A stretch of DNA of 64,000 bases from Myxacorys californica WJT36-NPBG1 (GTDB lineage Bacteria > Cyanobacteriota > Cyanobacteriia > Leptolyngbyales > Leptolyngbyaceae): NCBI GenBank assembly GCA_019359315.1, contig JAHHHO010000007.1:1-64000 (forward strand). Direction: 5' to 3'. Positions 25,123 to 34,183 of the stretch are shown here, in pieces. The stretch's first letter is position 1; each line of letters starts with the position of its first letter. The notes under the pieces were generated by a model, which was not told the origin of the DNA, did no database searches, and saw nothing but the letters and a program-made list of their open reading frames with translations. The translations under genes were made by a program, and so were the position numbers.

Positions 25123-26574
25123 ATGAAGTTAGGGAACTGGCGGAAACCTCTTGGCGAAGCACGAACACGCATCTTGGTTTGGTATGTCGTGTTAATGGTC
25201 TTCTTCATGCTGGTTTCCATTCCAGCAATTCGCCAAATCTTGTTTGTTCGGGTTCAGGAGCGCATTGAGCAATCCATTAACCAAGAAGTTGAAGAATTCT
25301 ACCGGTTGCGCAAAGGGCGTAATCCTGATACAAGCAAACCCTTTGGTCAAGATTCAGCGGCGCTTTTCAACGTTTTTCTATCTAGAAACATTCCCGATGA
25401 AAGTGAATTTCTCCTGACCCTGCTTAACGGCCAATTGTATAAATCTAACCCCAAAGTCTTGCCAAGCATCCTTCAAGCGGACTCTGTTCTCATTCGGCGC
25501 TGGGCACAAGCTACCCAGACTGAACGGGGTGAATTGTCCACGCCCATGGGAGCCATTCTGTATCGGGTCGAACCTGTCATCGTCGATCGAAAAGTAGTGG
25601 GCGTGGTTGCAGTTGTTCGCACCACAACGAGGGAACGCAGAGAACTTCATGATGTGATTACAGTCGTTATTGAAGTGATGGTAGTAGTGCTAACGCTCTC
25701 ATTTGTGCTAGCGTGGCTTGCGGCAGGTCGAGTCTTAGCACCCCTGCATGTTTTAACCGCAACTGCTCGTTCTATCAGCGAGTCTGACCTCACTGAACGA
25801 ATCTCCGTCCAAGGAACCGATGACCTTGCAGAGTTAGCAACAACGTTTAATGACATGATGGATCGACTCCAAGCCGCGTTTGCGAGTCAGCGGGACTTTA
25901 TCAATGACGCCGGACACGAACTTCGCATACCCATCACCATTATTCGAGGACATTTAGAATTGATCGGAGACGATCCGATCGAACAGAAAGAAACTCAAGC
26001 GCTGGTGTTAGATGAACTCGATCGCTTGAGCCGCTTTGTTGAAGATTTGGTGCTATTGACGAAGGCAGAGCGACCTGATTTCTTGCAGTTGGAGACCGTG
26101 AACGTTGGTGTTTTGACCGAAGAGTTGCTTGCAAAAGCGAGGGCACTCGCCGATCGAGACTGGCAACTTGACGCCGTTGGAAAAGGTCAAATGGTTGGCG
26201 ATCGCCAGCGCATTACGCAAGCAGTGATGAATCTTGCCCAAAACGCCACTCAGCACACTCGCGAGGGCGATCGCATCTCCTTGGGCTCAGCCGTTACTAA
26301 ACACCACATTGAATTTTGGGTTCGAGATACAGGGGAAGGCATTGACCCCGCCGATCAGCAGCGAATTTTTGAACGGTTTGCCCGCGCTGCCCATAGCCGT
26401 CGCCGTTCAGAAGGAGCGGGTTTAGGATTGCCAATTGTGCAAGCGATCGCAGAAGCTCACCACGGGCGTGTGACCCTGTGTAGCCGTCCTGGAACTGGAG
26501 CAACCTTCACCCTCGTTTTACCTTTGGAGCCATCCTCGGAGACTATGCCTCATGCATCGGATTCTCATCGCTGA
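25123..26574 (+). CDS. HAMP-containing sensor histidine kinase
   Basis: The 483-residue membrane kinase has a first transmembrane helix at about 17-39, a periplasmic sensor of about 130 residues and a second helix near 178-204. A HAMP domain (205-257) follows, then HisKA with the phospho-acceptor His in Gly-His-Glu-Leu-Arg-Ile-Pro near 267. The usual Thr-Pro of the H-box is Ile-Pro here. The HATPase domain has an N-box Asn-Leu-Ala-Gln-Asn-Ala, Asp-Thr-Gly-Glu-Gly-Ile and Gly-Ala-Gly-Leu-Gly-Leu-Pro. The response-regulator gene overlaps its 3' end by 23 bp, so the two form a two-component pair. The signal is unknown. Confidence 0.9.
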   Translation: MKLGNWRKPLGEARTRILVWYVVLMVFFMLVSIPAIRQILFVRVQERIEQSINQEVEEFYRLRKGRNPDTSKPFGQDSAALFNVFLSRNIPDESEFLLTLLNGQLYKSNPKVLPSILQADSVLIRRWAQATQTERGELSTPMGAILYRVEPVIVDRKVVGVVAVVRTTTRERRELHDVITVVIEVMVVVLTLSFVLAWLAAGRVLAPLHVLTATARSISESDLTERISVQGTDDLAELATTFNDMMDRLQAAFASQRDFINDAGHELRIPITIIRGHLELIGDDPIEQKETQALVLDELDRLSRFVEDLVLLTKAERPDFLQLETVNVGVLTEELLAKARALADRDWQLDAVGKGQMVGDRQRITQAVMNLAQNATQHTREGDRISLGSAVTKHHIEFWVRDTGEGIDPADQQRIFERFARAAHSRRRSEGAGLGLPIVQAIAEAHHGRVTLCSRPGTGATFTLVLPLEPSSETMPHASDSHR

Positions 26575-27223
26575 AGATGAACCTCGCATTGCGGCGTTTG
26601 TCGAAGAAGGACTACGGGCATGCGGATTTACCACGACGATCGCAACTGACGCAGAGGAAGCCTTACTTCTCATTCGGCAAAGTGAGTTTGACCTACTCAT
26701 TCTTGATTTGGGGCTTCCAGGCAAAGATGGCTTAGAAGTATTGGAAGAGTTGCGCGGACAGGGTGAATCATTGCCAGTTATCATTCTGACGGCTCGCGAT
26801 GATATTACCGACAAAGTGACAGGATTTGAACTGGGTGCAGATGACTATGTAACAAAGCCATTCCGGTTTGAAGAACTGTTGGCACGCATCCGAGCGCGTT
26901 TAAGGAACGCAGCATCTTCTGTGTATGTCAGAGAAGAGATGGTGCTAAAAGCAGGCAATGTCGTACTGGATTTGCGAACCCGTAAAGTCAGAGTCGGCGA
27001 TCGTAGCCTCGAATTGCCTGCCCGCGAATTTACCTTAGCAGAAACTTTCTTTCGGCATCCCGGACAGGTGTTGAGTCGGCAACAACTTCTAGATCATGTG
27101 TGAGGTTATGCCTATGATCCAGGGTCTAACATTGTCGATGTCTACGTCGGCTATCTGCGTAAAAAACTAGGCAACCAGTTGATCGAAACAGTTCGCGGCA
27201 GGGGGTATCGTCTGCGAATCTAA
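26552..27223 (+). pseudogene. OmpR/PhoB-type response regulator interrupted by an in-frame TGA
   Basis: The receiver domain (about 1-120) is intact with the phospho-acceptor in Leu-Ile-Leu-Asp-Leu-Gly-Leu-Pro and Thr-Lys-Pro. The winged-helix output domain starts normally but stops at TGA 27101-27103, where the family has a conserved Trp in His-Val-Trp-Gly-Tyr. The next 39 codons continue in the same frame without further damage through Tyr-Leu-Arg-Lys-Lys-Leu and Arg-Gly-Arg-Gly-Tyr-Arg-Leu to TAA 27221-27223. A TGG-to-TGA change is the simplest explanation, so either a very recent mutation, a sequencing error or readthrough. The truncated 183-residue product would lack the recognition helix and wing. 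Confidence 0.85.
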
Positions 27224-27315
27224 CGCAAGGTGCGGCTGTTACAATAATCCAGCAGTTGAATTCTAATCCCTAGTCCCCACGACCATTCGTCTAAATTTCT
27301 CACCACCTGATCTAA

Positions 27316-27672
<357 letters not shown>

Positions 27673-27746
27673 CGAATCAATCTACTAAACTCTGCGAAGT
27701 GCGAACGGCTACGCTACGATCGAGATAGAGATTTGGAGGAACGACA

Positions 27747-28343
27747 ACGGTTTACACACGCCCCCTCGCTCGATTAATTGAGCATCTTCAACATTTACCT
27801 GGCATTGGTCCAAAATCGGCCCAGCGCTTAGCTCTGCACATCTTGAAGCGCCCCGAAGAAGAAGTCAAAGCTCTGGCAATGGCTTTGGTTGAAGCCAAAC
27901 TGCAAGTGGGTTACTGTTCGGTCTGCGGTCATCTCTCCGCAGAGCCTGTTTGTGAAATTTGTCGTGCCCCTAATCGGGAGAGTAAAACGATCTGCGTTGT
28001 GGCGGATTCGAGAGATCTGATTGCATTAGAGAAAACACGGGAATATCGCGGCAAGTACCATGTTTTGGGCGGCGTCCTCTCTCCGATCAATGGCATTGGT
28101 CCTGACCAGCTCAATATCAAAGCCCTGGTTCGTCGAGTCAGTCAGCAAAAGGTGGAAGAGGTCATCTTAGCCATTAGCCCTACCACAGAAGGTGATACGA
28201 CATCTATGTATGTTGGTGGGCTTCTAAAACCCTTCACTCGCGTGACTCAGATTGCCTTCGGGTTGCCGATGGGAGGCGATTTAGAATATGCCGACGAAGT
28301 GACATTGGCACGTGCGTTAGAAGGCCGGCGCGAATTGGAGTAA
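27747..28343 (+). CDS. recR: Recombination mediator RecR, apparently with an ACG start
   Basis: RecR, with RecF and RecO, loads RecA at single-strand gaps. The reading frame from Val-Tyr-Thr-Arg-Pro-Leu-Ala-Arg onward matches the complete family N-terminus, including the helix-hairpin-helix Leu-Pro-Gly-Ile-Gly-Pro-Lys. A zinc cluster (Cys-x-x-Cys...Cys-x-x-Cys) and a Toprim domain follow. Yet no ATG, GTG or TTG lies between the in-frame stop at 27726-27728 and the needed start. GGAGG at 27735-27739 sits 7 bp before ACG 27747, giving 198 residues, the normal length. The first ordinary start, TTG 27843, would delete the hairpin domain. ACG use, an ATG-to-ACG change or a sequence error are all possible. 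Confidence 0.85.
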   Translation, partial: TVYTRPLARLIEHLQHLPGIGPKSAQRLALHILKRPEEEVKALAMALVEAKLQVGYCSVCGHLSAEPVCEICRAPNRESKTICVVADSRDLIALEKTREYRGKYHVLGGVLSPINGIGPDQLNIKALVRRVSQQKVEEVILAISPTTEGDTTSMYVGGLLKPFTRVTQIAFGLPMGGDLEYADEVTLARALEGRRELE

Positions 28344-28370
28344 AAAAAGGACGCTCCTCGGAACGTCCTT
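28341..28370. terminator. Terminator shared by recR and the convergent response-regulator gene
   Basis: AAGGACG (28347-28353) and CGTCCTT (28364-28370) form a 7-bp stem. On the minus strand the stem is followed by a run of seven T, a strong intrinsic terminator for the regulator gene. On the plus strand the T-run is weak. Confidence 0.85.
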
Positions 28371-28413
28371 CCTATTTCTAGAAGAGGTTGTATGACCAAT
28401 AGCGATCGTTGGA

Positions 28414-28950
28414 CTACTTCATCTTTTGCTTGATGAACGCCAAGATTTGAGCCATTTGTTTCTTCATTGCATCCATTTCCACCTGCATCTTAGCGATCTT
28501 GATGTTGAGCGCTTGGATTTCTGCGGCTCCCGCACCTTCTGTTGGTGGAACGGTTGGAGCGGCAGCAGGGCGGCGTTTTGCTTTTGTCATTGCCGCTTTG
28601 ATGGCTTCAATTAGCCCTTTTTGGTCAAACGGCTTTTGGACAAATTCAAAATAGTCGAACGGTTCTCGGAATTTTTCAGCCACTTCTTCCTTTCGGCCGG
28701 ACATCAGCACGAGAGGAATGGTCTGTAAATCGGCTTGACCCTGAATTTGCTGAAAGACTTCCCAACCGCTCATGCGGGGTAGCAAGAAATCTAACATAAT
28801 AATAGTCGGGCGCTCCTGCCGAATTTTGTTAATGCCCTCAACGCCATCTTTGGCTTCTAGGACTTCAAAATTTCCTTTTGGCAGCATGTCTCGCACCATC
28901 GTGCGAATCACGGCGCTGTCGTCGATAACTAAAATCTTGTGACCTGCCAC
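28414..28950 (-). CDS. CheY-like response regulator with C-terminal helix
   Basis: The 178-residue protein has a receiver domain (1-120) with Asp-Asp near 10-11, the phospho-acceptor in Ile-Met-Leu-Asp-Phe-Leu-Leu-Pro near 54 and Lys in Val-Gln-Lys-Pro near 107. An Ala/Pro/Thr-rich linker (125-140) follows, then a C-terminal helix of about 38 residues with heptad hydrophobics, probably a coiled coil for dimer or partner binding. It has no DNA-binding domain, so output is likely through protein contacts. No kinase gene is adjacent. A strong terminator lies 44 bp downstream. Confidence 0.85.
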   Translation of the reverse strand: MAGHKILVIDDSAVIRTMVRDMLPKGNFEVLEAKDGVEGINKIRQERPTIIMLDFLLPRMSGWEVFQQIQGQADLQTIPLVLMSGRKEEVAEKFREPFDYFEFVQKPFDQKGLIEAIKAAMTKAKRRPAAAPTVPPTEGAGAAEIQALNIKIAKMQVEMDAMKKQMAQILAFIKQKMK

Positions 28951-29319
28951 AACTGGACTCCTGTTTAACGGTACTGAGAGAACAACTTTAATATCGTCAG
29001 GGAATAGTGTCGGGATCTGATGCGGGCACTTGGTGAGCCAAATAAAGCGGACATCCTGAGCCTAGAACTCTTACAAGTAGAAATAAGATGTCCAGAAGGA
29101 GCTTGACAGATGCCCTTCTTACTCTCTCGACAATGGTAAATTCGGTATTAAGATGTGCCAAACACGACTTAGTGTAGCTCCTAACTTTGGAATTGAACGA
29201 AGGGTTCTGCATTACTCTTAGAGTGATGAGTTCCCGATTTAGCTCTGGTTTAGCCCACAAGCCTAAATACCGCACTTGCCAGCAAATTTACTGAACTGAG
29301 TCCTAGTATTCCCATCTCT
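28951..29319. other. Divergent intergenic region, regulator gene and lipA
   Basis: No RNA gene or convincing coding frame is seen; a 92-codon minus frame at 28997-29275 lacks a ribosome-binding site and family resemblance. The region should hold promoters for both flanking genes. Confidence 0.6.
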
Positions 29320-30258
29320 ATGTCACCTGAAACGAATTCCACCCTTTCTTCGGAATCTTTCTCACGCCGCCCACCTGAAATCGTCGCGATGCCCGATTGG
29401 TTAAGGCGGCCCATTGGCAAAGCAAGTGAGATTTCAACCGTTCAGAGAATTATCAAACAGCGCAACATTCATACGATCTGCGAAGAAGGACGTTGCCCGA
29501 ATCGAGGTGAATGTTACGCCCAAGGAACTGCTAGTTTCTTACTCATGGGGCCCACCTGTACGCGGTCGTGTGGGTTTTGCCAGGTTGATAAGGGTCACGC
29601 TCCGATGGCGCTTGATCCTGATGAACCTCGTAAGGTTGCTGAGTCAGTGCGATCGCTGGGATTACGCTACGTTGTGCTAACCTCTGTGGCGCGGGATGAC
29701 TTGCCCGATCAAGGAGCAGGTTGGTTTGCTCAAACCATGATGAAGATCCGTCAGGTGAATCCAGAGACGCAAATTGAGGTGTTGACGCCAGATTTTTGGG
29801 GCGGGCGAGACGATGGAACACCGCCGGAAGACTTGCAGCAGCAGCGAATTGCGACAGTTGTAGCGGCGAAACCCGCTTGCTATAACCATAATATTGAAAC
29901 GGTGAAGCGGTTGCAGGCTCCGGTGCGACGAGGAGCGAAGTACGATCGCACGCTCCGAGTTCTGCAATTGGTAAAAGAACTTGATCCGACCATTCCTACT
30001 AAGTCAGGTGTGATGTTGGGACACGGGGAGACCGAAGCAGAAGTGATCGAAACGTTGAGCGATCTGCGGGCAGTGGAGTGCGATCGCGTCACCCTCGGTC
30101 AATATATGCGTCCCTCATTGGCCCATCTTCCCGTTCAGAAATACTGGCATCCTGATGAGTTTGAGAACCTAGGCGCGATCGCCCGCGAAATGGGATTTTC
30201 TCATGTGCGATCAGGCCCGTTAGTCAGAAGTTCTTACCATGCGGGGGAAGAAGGGTAG
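29320..30258 (+). CDS. lipA: Lipoyl synthase
   Basis: LipA inserts two sulfur atoms into octanoylated lipoyl domains, using S-adenosylmethionine and two [4Fe-4S] clusters. The 312-residue protein has the auxiliary-cluster cysteines in [12 protein letters not shown] (near 54, 59, 65). The radical-SAM cluster is Cys-Thr-Arg-Ser-Cys-Gly-Phe-Cys (80, 84, 87), and the C-terminal Arg-Ser-Ser-Tyr-His-Ala provides the serine ligand to the auxiliary cluster. All key residues are present. Cyanobacteria often have two LipA paralogues; only one is in this window. It is convergent with prmA. Confidence 0.95.
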   Translation: MSPETNSTLSSESFSRRPPEIVAMPDWLRRPIGKASEISTVQRIIKQRNIHTICEEGRCPNRGECYAQGTASFLLMGPTCTRSCGFCQVDKGHAPMALDPDEPRKVAESVRSLGLRYVVLTSVARDDLPDQGAGWFAQTMMKIRQVNPETQIEVLTPDFWGGRDDGTPPEDLQQQRIATVVAAKPACYNHNIETVKRLQAPVRRGAKYDRTLRVLQLVKELDPTIPTKSGVMLGHGETEAEVIETLSDLRAVECDRVTLGQYMRPSLAHLPVQKYWHPDEFENLGAIAREMGFSHVRSGPLVRSSYHAGEEG

Positions 30259-30367
30259 CAGAGCGACTTTGCCCAACATCGCTTTTCCAATGGGCCTATT
30301 GCTTAATTGGAAACGGCTTGCGATTGGCTTTGTCAAGCTCCGAAGAATCGCGGCTCAAGTGCGATCT

Positions 30368-31315
30368 TCACAGCTTAGCAAAGCTAATTGCGACCCATTC
30401 ACCAGATCGCTCGTGATCAATTGCTTTAAATCCGGCTTTATCTAATGCTGTAGTCACTTCAGTTTCGTAATCGGCAGTGAATCCAGAGGTAATCAGAAGC
30501 CCAGAGTGAGCATTGGTTTGGCGGAGCGATCGCCCGTAATCTTCTGCCAAATCAATGTGTACCCGCGCAAAGATATTGGCAACGATCAGATCAAAGCGAG
30601 CAGTCGGTTCAAGGGTGGTGACGGTATCAAGGGTTCCGCCCATCCAATGACCCAACTGGCTGCCTCGACCCAAACTGCCTTGCATCACGGTAACGCGGTC
30701 TTGAACGCCATTGCGATCGACGGCATCTTGCGTCGCTTCCACAGCGGTTGGATCGTTATCGAGGGCAAGAACCTGAGCGTTGAGGCCTGCGATCGCGACA
30801 CTCAAAATTCCAGAGCCGCAGCCTAGATCTAACACCTGCATCGAAGGAGTAACGTGTCGCTCGATCAAGCGCAAACTTAGTACCGTCGCTTGATGCAGCC
30901 CACTGCCAAAGCTCAAACTTGTTTTCAGGCGGAGTGGAACATCGTTTTCCTTTGTGGTAAACGGCGCATTGGAGCTAAGGATTACAAATCGTCCGACTCG
31001 GTGAATTAAAGCAGCTTCGGTGTCAGGCGCTATTTCGTCTACGATCGCGACTTCTAGAGCAGTGGTTTGTCCGGTTCGATGCAGTGGAGAGAGCAACTGA
31101 CTAATTTTTGCCACCTGTGCTTTCGCCTGCATTCTGTCAGGTAGATAAAAACGAATCGTGAACGCCCAAAGTTCGCTCGCTTCAGTTGTAGCCTGACCTG
31201 CTCTGTTGTAATTTACAACGCGAAGATCATTCGTGTAATGATGTTCAGCCAGCAGCGTCCGAACCCAGTCAACCGCCTCAGCCGTTGCATCAAGGCTCAA
31301 CTCAATCCATGACAT
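30368..31315 (-). CDS. prmA: Ribosomal protein L11 methyltransferase
   Basis: PrmA trimethylates ribosomal protein L11 with S-adenosylmethionine. The 315-residue protein has the N-terminal L11-binding region beginning Trp-Ile-Glu-Leu-Ser-Leu. A class I methyltransferase domain follows with Val-Leu-Asp-Leu-Gly-Cys-Gly-Ser-Gly-Ile near residue 160 and the Ile-Val-Ala-Asn-Ile motif near 240. It starts 40 bp after the end of urtE on the same strand with no terminator seen between them, so some readthrough from the urt operon is possible. Confidence 0.93.
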   Translation of the reverse strand: MSWIELSLDATAEAVDWVRTLLAEHHYTNDLRVVNYNRAGQATTEASELWAFTIRFYLPDRMQAKAQVAKISQLLSPLHRTGQTTALEVAIVDEIAPDTEAALIHRVGRFVILSSNAPFTTKENDVPLRLKTSLSFGSGLHQATVLSLRLIERHVTPSMQVLDLGCGSGILSVAIAGLNAQVLALDNDPTAVEATQDAVDRNGVQDRVTVMQGSLGRGSQLGHWMGGTLDTVTTLEPTARFDLIVANIFARVHIDLAEDYGRSLRQTNAHSGLLITSGFTADYETEVTTALDKAGFKAIDHERSGEWVAISFAKL

Positions 31316-31355
31316 AGCATTTCTCTTGAGATTTTTTGCGATCCTACCCTCTTTT

Positions 31356-32108
31356 CTACACTGCTAGGAATTGTTGAATGACATCATTGCTCAATTGACT
31401 CGTCGGGCCCGATGCGACCATACTGCCTTTCTGCATGGCGTAGTACCAGTCTGCCTGCCGCACAAAATGCAAATGTTGCTCCACAAGCAGCACAGAAATA
31501 CCGGTTGTTTCAATAATCCGCCGGACGGCAGCTTCGATTTCCAGAACGATTGAAGGCTGAATGCCTTCAGTCGGTTCGTCGAGAACCAGCAAGCGAGGAC
31601 GACCCATCAGGGCGCGGGCGATCGCAAGCTGCTGCTGCTGTCCGCCACTCAGATCGCCCCCCATACGAGACAACATCGTCTTCAGCACCGGAAAAAGCTC
31701 GAATATTTCTTCGGGAATCTCCTGCTTTTTCGGGCGCTCTGGCAACGCCTCTAGTCCTAAAATCAAATTCTCTTTAATGGTGAGTCGAGGAATCACTTCC
31801 CGGCCTTGCGGAACATATCCGATGCCTAATCTTGCCCGTTGGTCGGTTGTTCTGGCAATAATCGAGTGTCCGTCTAGCTTCAGGTTGCCGCTCCGGGGTT
31901 TGAGGATACCCATGAGCGTCTTTAACATTGTGGTTTTGCCAACTCCATTGCGACCAATTAGACAGACCATTTTGCCCGGAAAAACGGTCATATTCACGTT
32001 GCGGAGAATGTGGCTTTCTCCGTAATACACGTTGAGATCCTTGACTTCCAGCATTGGTAAGTCTGTATCGGGTTTCGTTGGCTCTAGCGTTGCATTGGCG
32101 TAACTCAT
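31356..32108 (-). CDS. urtE: Urea ABC transporter ATP-binding protein UrtE
   Basis: This is one of two ATPases of the high-affinity urea importer. The start is taken at ATG 32108 (250 residues); the frame runs back to 32156, and an ATG at 32054 at Met-Leu-Glu-Val-Lys is also possible. The Walker A is Gly-Arg-Asn-Gly-Val-Gly-Lys-Thr-Thr, the signature Leu-Ser-Gly-Gly-Gln-Gln-Gln and the Walker B Leu-Leu-Val-Leu-Asp-Glu-Pro-Thr-Glu-Gly. The Tyr-Tyr-Gly-Glu-Ser-His-Ile-Leu-Arg stretch is typical of UrtE among branched-chain-amino-acid-type ATPases. A 13-bp tandem duplication (32112-32136) lies just upstream, between urtD and urtE. Confidence 0.93.
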   Translation of the reverse strand: MSYANATLEPTKPDTDLPMLEVKDLNVYYGESHILRNVNMTVFPGKMVCLIGRNGVGKTTMLKTLMGILKPRSGNLKLDGHSIIARTTDQRARLGIGYVPQGREVIPRLTIKENLILGLEALPERPKKQEIPEEIFELFPVLKTMLSRMGGDLSGGQQQQLAIARALMGRPRLLVLDEPTEGIQPSIVLEIEAAVRRIIETTGISVLLVEQHLHFVRQADWYYAMQKGSMVASGPTSQLSNDVIQQFLAV

Positions 32109-32111
32109 GGT

Positions 32112-32136
32112 GTTGTAATAGAGCGTTGTAATAGAG
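32112..32136. repeat. 13-bp tandem duplication between urtD and urtE
   Basis: GTTGTAATAGAGC is followed directly by GTTGTAATAGAG. It lies in the short gap that would separate the urtD stop from the preferred urtE start. Confidence 0.9.
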
Positions 32137-32156
32137 AGAATTATGAGGTTAGGCAA

Positions 32157-32918
32157 TCAAGCCGCAGCGCGATCGTCCTCTTGCTTACCGAGATACACTT
32201 CAATGACTCGCGGATCGTTCTGGACTTCATCCATCGAGCCTTCGCACAGAACTGTTCCTTGATGCAGAACCGTAACTTTCCGAGCAATCTGGCGCACAAA
32301 TTCCATATCGTGTTCAATCACAATAATGGAATGGCTCTCGGCTAAGGCAAGCAATAGGTTCCCGACGTTCTCGGTTTCTTCATCGGTCAGTCCGGCAACA
32401 GGCTCATCGACTAATAAAAGATCCGGTGACTGTGCGACCAACATGCCGATTTCTAAGCGCTGCTTTTCCCCATGAGAGAGCAGTGCCGCTTTAAGGTCGG
32501 CTTTTGCGTCTAAGCCGATTGTTTCAATCAAGCCTGCTACCGTTCGCCGTTCTGCGCTAGAAGGCTTGCCAAACAAAGCATTCCAGACGTTCTTGTAACG
32601 GTTGCAAGACAGTTCTAAATTTTCTCGTGGCGTCAGATTCAAATAGATCCGTGGCGTTTGGAACTTTCGCCCCACACCCAACCGAGCGATTTGATACTCG
32701 ACGTTGCCCTTGGTTGATTTTCCCTTAAACGTCACCTGTCCGGTTGTGGGCTTTGTTTTGCCGGTAATCACATCTAGGAAGGTTGTTTTGCCCGCGCCAT
32801 TGGGCCCGATAATCACCCGTAGCTCGCCTGTGTCTAAACTGAAGTTAAGGTTGTTGAGTGCCCGAAAGCCATCGAAATCAACCGTCAGATTCTCGATTTG
32901 CAAGATTTTTTCGCTCAT
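32157..32918 (-). CDS. urtD: Urea ABC transporter ATP-binding protein UrtD
   Basis: The 253-residue ATPase has Walker A Gly-Pro-Asn-Gly-Ala-Gly-Lys-Thr-Thr near 37-45, the variant signature Leu-Ser-His-Gly-Glu-Lys-Gln and Walker B Leu-Leu-Leu-Val-Asp-Glu-Pro-Val-Ala-Gly. The Leu-Ser-His-Gly variant is typical of LivG-like UrtD proteins. Its start overlaps the end of urtC by 41 bp, so translation is likely coupled. It pairs with UrtE on the cytoplasmic face of the permease. Confidence 0.94.
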   Translation of the reverse strand: MSEKILQIENLTVDFDGFRALNNLNFSLDTGELRVIIGPNGAGKTTFLDVITGKTKPTTGQVTFKGKSTKGNVEYQIARLGVGRKFQTPRIYLNLTPRENLELSCNRYKNVWNALFGKPSSAERRTVAGLIETIGLDAKADLKAALLSHGEKQRLEIGMLVAQSPDLLLVDEPVAGLTDEETENVGNLLLALAESHSIIVIEHDMEFVRQIARKVTVLHQGTVLCEGSMDEVQNDPRVIEVYLGKQEDDRAAA

Positions 32919-34059
32919 ACTGCACGCCTGGGTCTTCTTCTAAACTGGGATAGGTTTGGAGCGGACGCCGCTTGTTGATCTGCGATCGCACGAGCCGGAC
33001 GCCATCCTCTCGCAGCCAGCCAAGGATGCCGCCGGGTAACACCGTCACAACGATCAGAAACAGTCCGCCTTGGAAAAAGTACCAAAATTGCGGAAACCTT
33101 TCGCTCAAGATACTTTTGGCAAAATTGACAATCAGTGTGCCAAGAATGGCACCAACGATCGTGGCGCGTCCGCCGACAGCCACCCAAATCACCATCTCGA
33201 TCGAGAAGGCAATATTCATCGCTTGCGGGGTAATAATGCCCGACTGCACGGTGTAGAGTGCGCCCGCAATTCCGGCAAGTCCGGCAGAAATGGCAAACAC
33301 CAACACCTTAAACATCGTGGGATCGTAGCCTGAAAACCGCATTCGGGCTTCATCGTCTCGCACGGCCACGAGTAGCCGTCCGGAACGTCCACTTGTGAGC
33401 CAGCGGCTGAGGGCGTAGCCGCCCACGAGCAGCAAAATAGTCAGTGTATAGAGAAATGCTTGAACTGGGGGTGAACTTACGGTCTGCCCAAAAATGGTAG
33501 CGGTGTCCGTTTTCAGACCGTTGGTTCCGTTGATCAATTTCTGCTGACCATTAAAGAAGTTGAAGAATACGATCAGCGCGGCCTGAGTCAAAATCGAGAA
33601 ATAAACGCCTCGGATTCGGTTTCGGAACACGAGATAGCCGAGAGTCGCGGCCACGATCGTCGGAATAAAGACGATCGCAAATAGGGTAAACGGCAGCGAA
33701 TAAAACGGCTGCCACAACCATGGCAGCTCTGTCACGCCGTAGGGCGAGAAGAAGTCGGGCAATTGACCATCGGGAAGCTGCAACAGCAGAAACATCGCCA
33801 AGCTATAGCCGCCGAGGGCAAAGAAAACGCCTTGACCTAAACTCAGAATTCCGGTGAATCCCCAAATCAGGTCAATGCCTAGTGCTGCGATCGCCAGGGC
33901 TAAGTATCTCCCCAGCAGATTCACGCGAAATCCTTGACCCGAACCAACTAAAATCGGTGGAATCACGAACAGCAGCAGCAGTGCGATCGCGGCGACGATG
34001 CCTGCTTCGATCAAAAGCCTCTGTCGAGCTTTGGATTTAGATTGTATGAGTGCATCCAC
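32878..34059 (-). CDS. urtC: Urea ABC transporter permease UrtC
   Basis: This is one of two permease subunits. The start is taken at GTG 34059 because GGAG lies 8 bp upstream; the frame is open to a TTG at 34152, which would add 31 polar residues. The resulting 393-residue protein has about nine to ten membrane segments and the LivM-type cytoplasmic loop with Val-Arg-Asp-Asp-Glu-Ala-Arg-Met, which contacts the ATPases. An unusual hydrophilic insert after segment five (Asn-Gly-Gln-Gln-Lys-Leu-Ile-Asn-Gly-Thr-Asn-Gly) matches other UrtC proteins. Confidence 0.9.
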   Translation of the reverse strand: MDALIQSKSKARQRLLIEAGIVAAIALLLLFVIPPILVGSGQGFRVNLLGRYLALAIAALGIDLIWGFTGILSLGQGVFFALGGYSLAMFLLLQLPDGQLPDFFSPYGVTELPWLWQPFYSLPFTLFAIVFIPTIVAATLGYLVFRNRIRGVYFSILTQAALIVFFNFFNGQQKLINGTNGLKTDTATIFGQTVSSPPVQAFLYTLTILLLVGGYALSRWLTSGRSGRLLVAVRDDEARMRFSGYDPTMFKVLVFAISAGLAGIAGALYTVQSGIITPQAMNIAFSIEMVIWVAVGGRATIVGAILGTLIVNFAKSILSERFPQFWYFFQGGLFLIVVTVLPGGILGWLREDGVRLVRSQINKRRPLQTYPSLEEDPGVQYERKNLANRESDG

Positions 34060-34183
34060 TGATTTATCTCCAACAACTGAAGGGAGCCTGCCTCTAAGCT
34101 TCTGTGAGCTAGGATCATCAAACTGTAGCGAGTGGCGCAAACCGCGACTCAACTTAGCACCGTTCTAAATTACGACTATCAGT

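Noticed and set aside
27843-28343. recR starting at TTG 27843
   Set aside because: It would remove the helix-hairpin-helix domain that is clearly encoded upstream in the same frame, and the good ribosome-binding site lies about 100 bp earlier.
28997-29275. 92-codon minus-strand frame between the regulator gene and lipA
   Set aside because: No ribosome-binding site and no family resemblance; it is likely a chance frame in a divergent promoter region.
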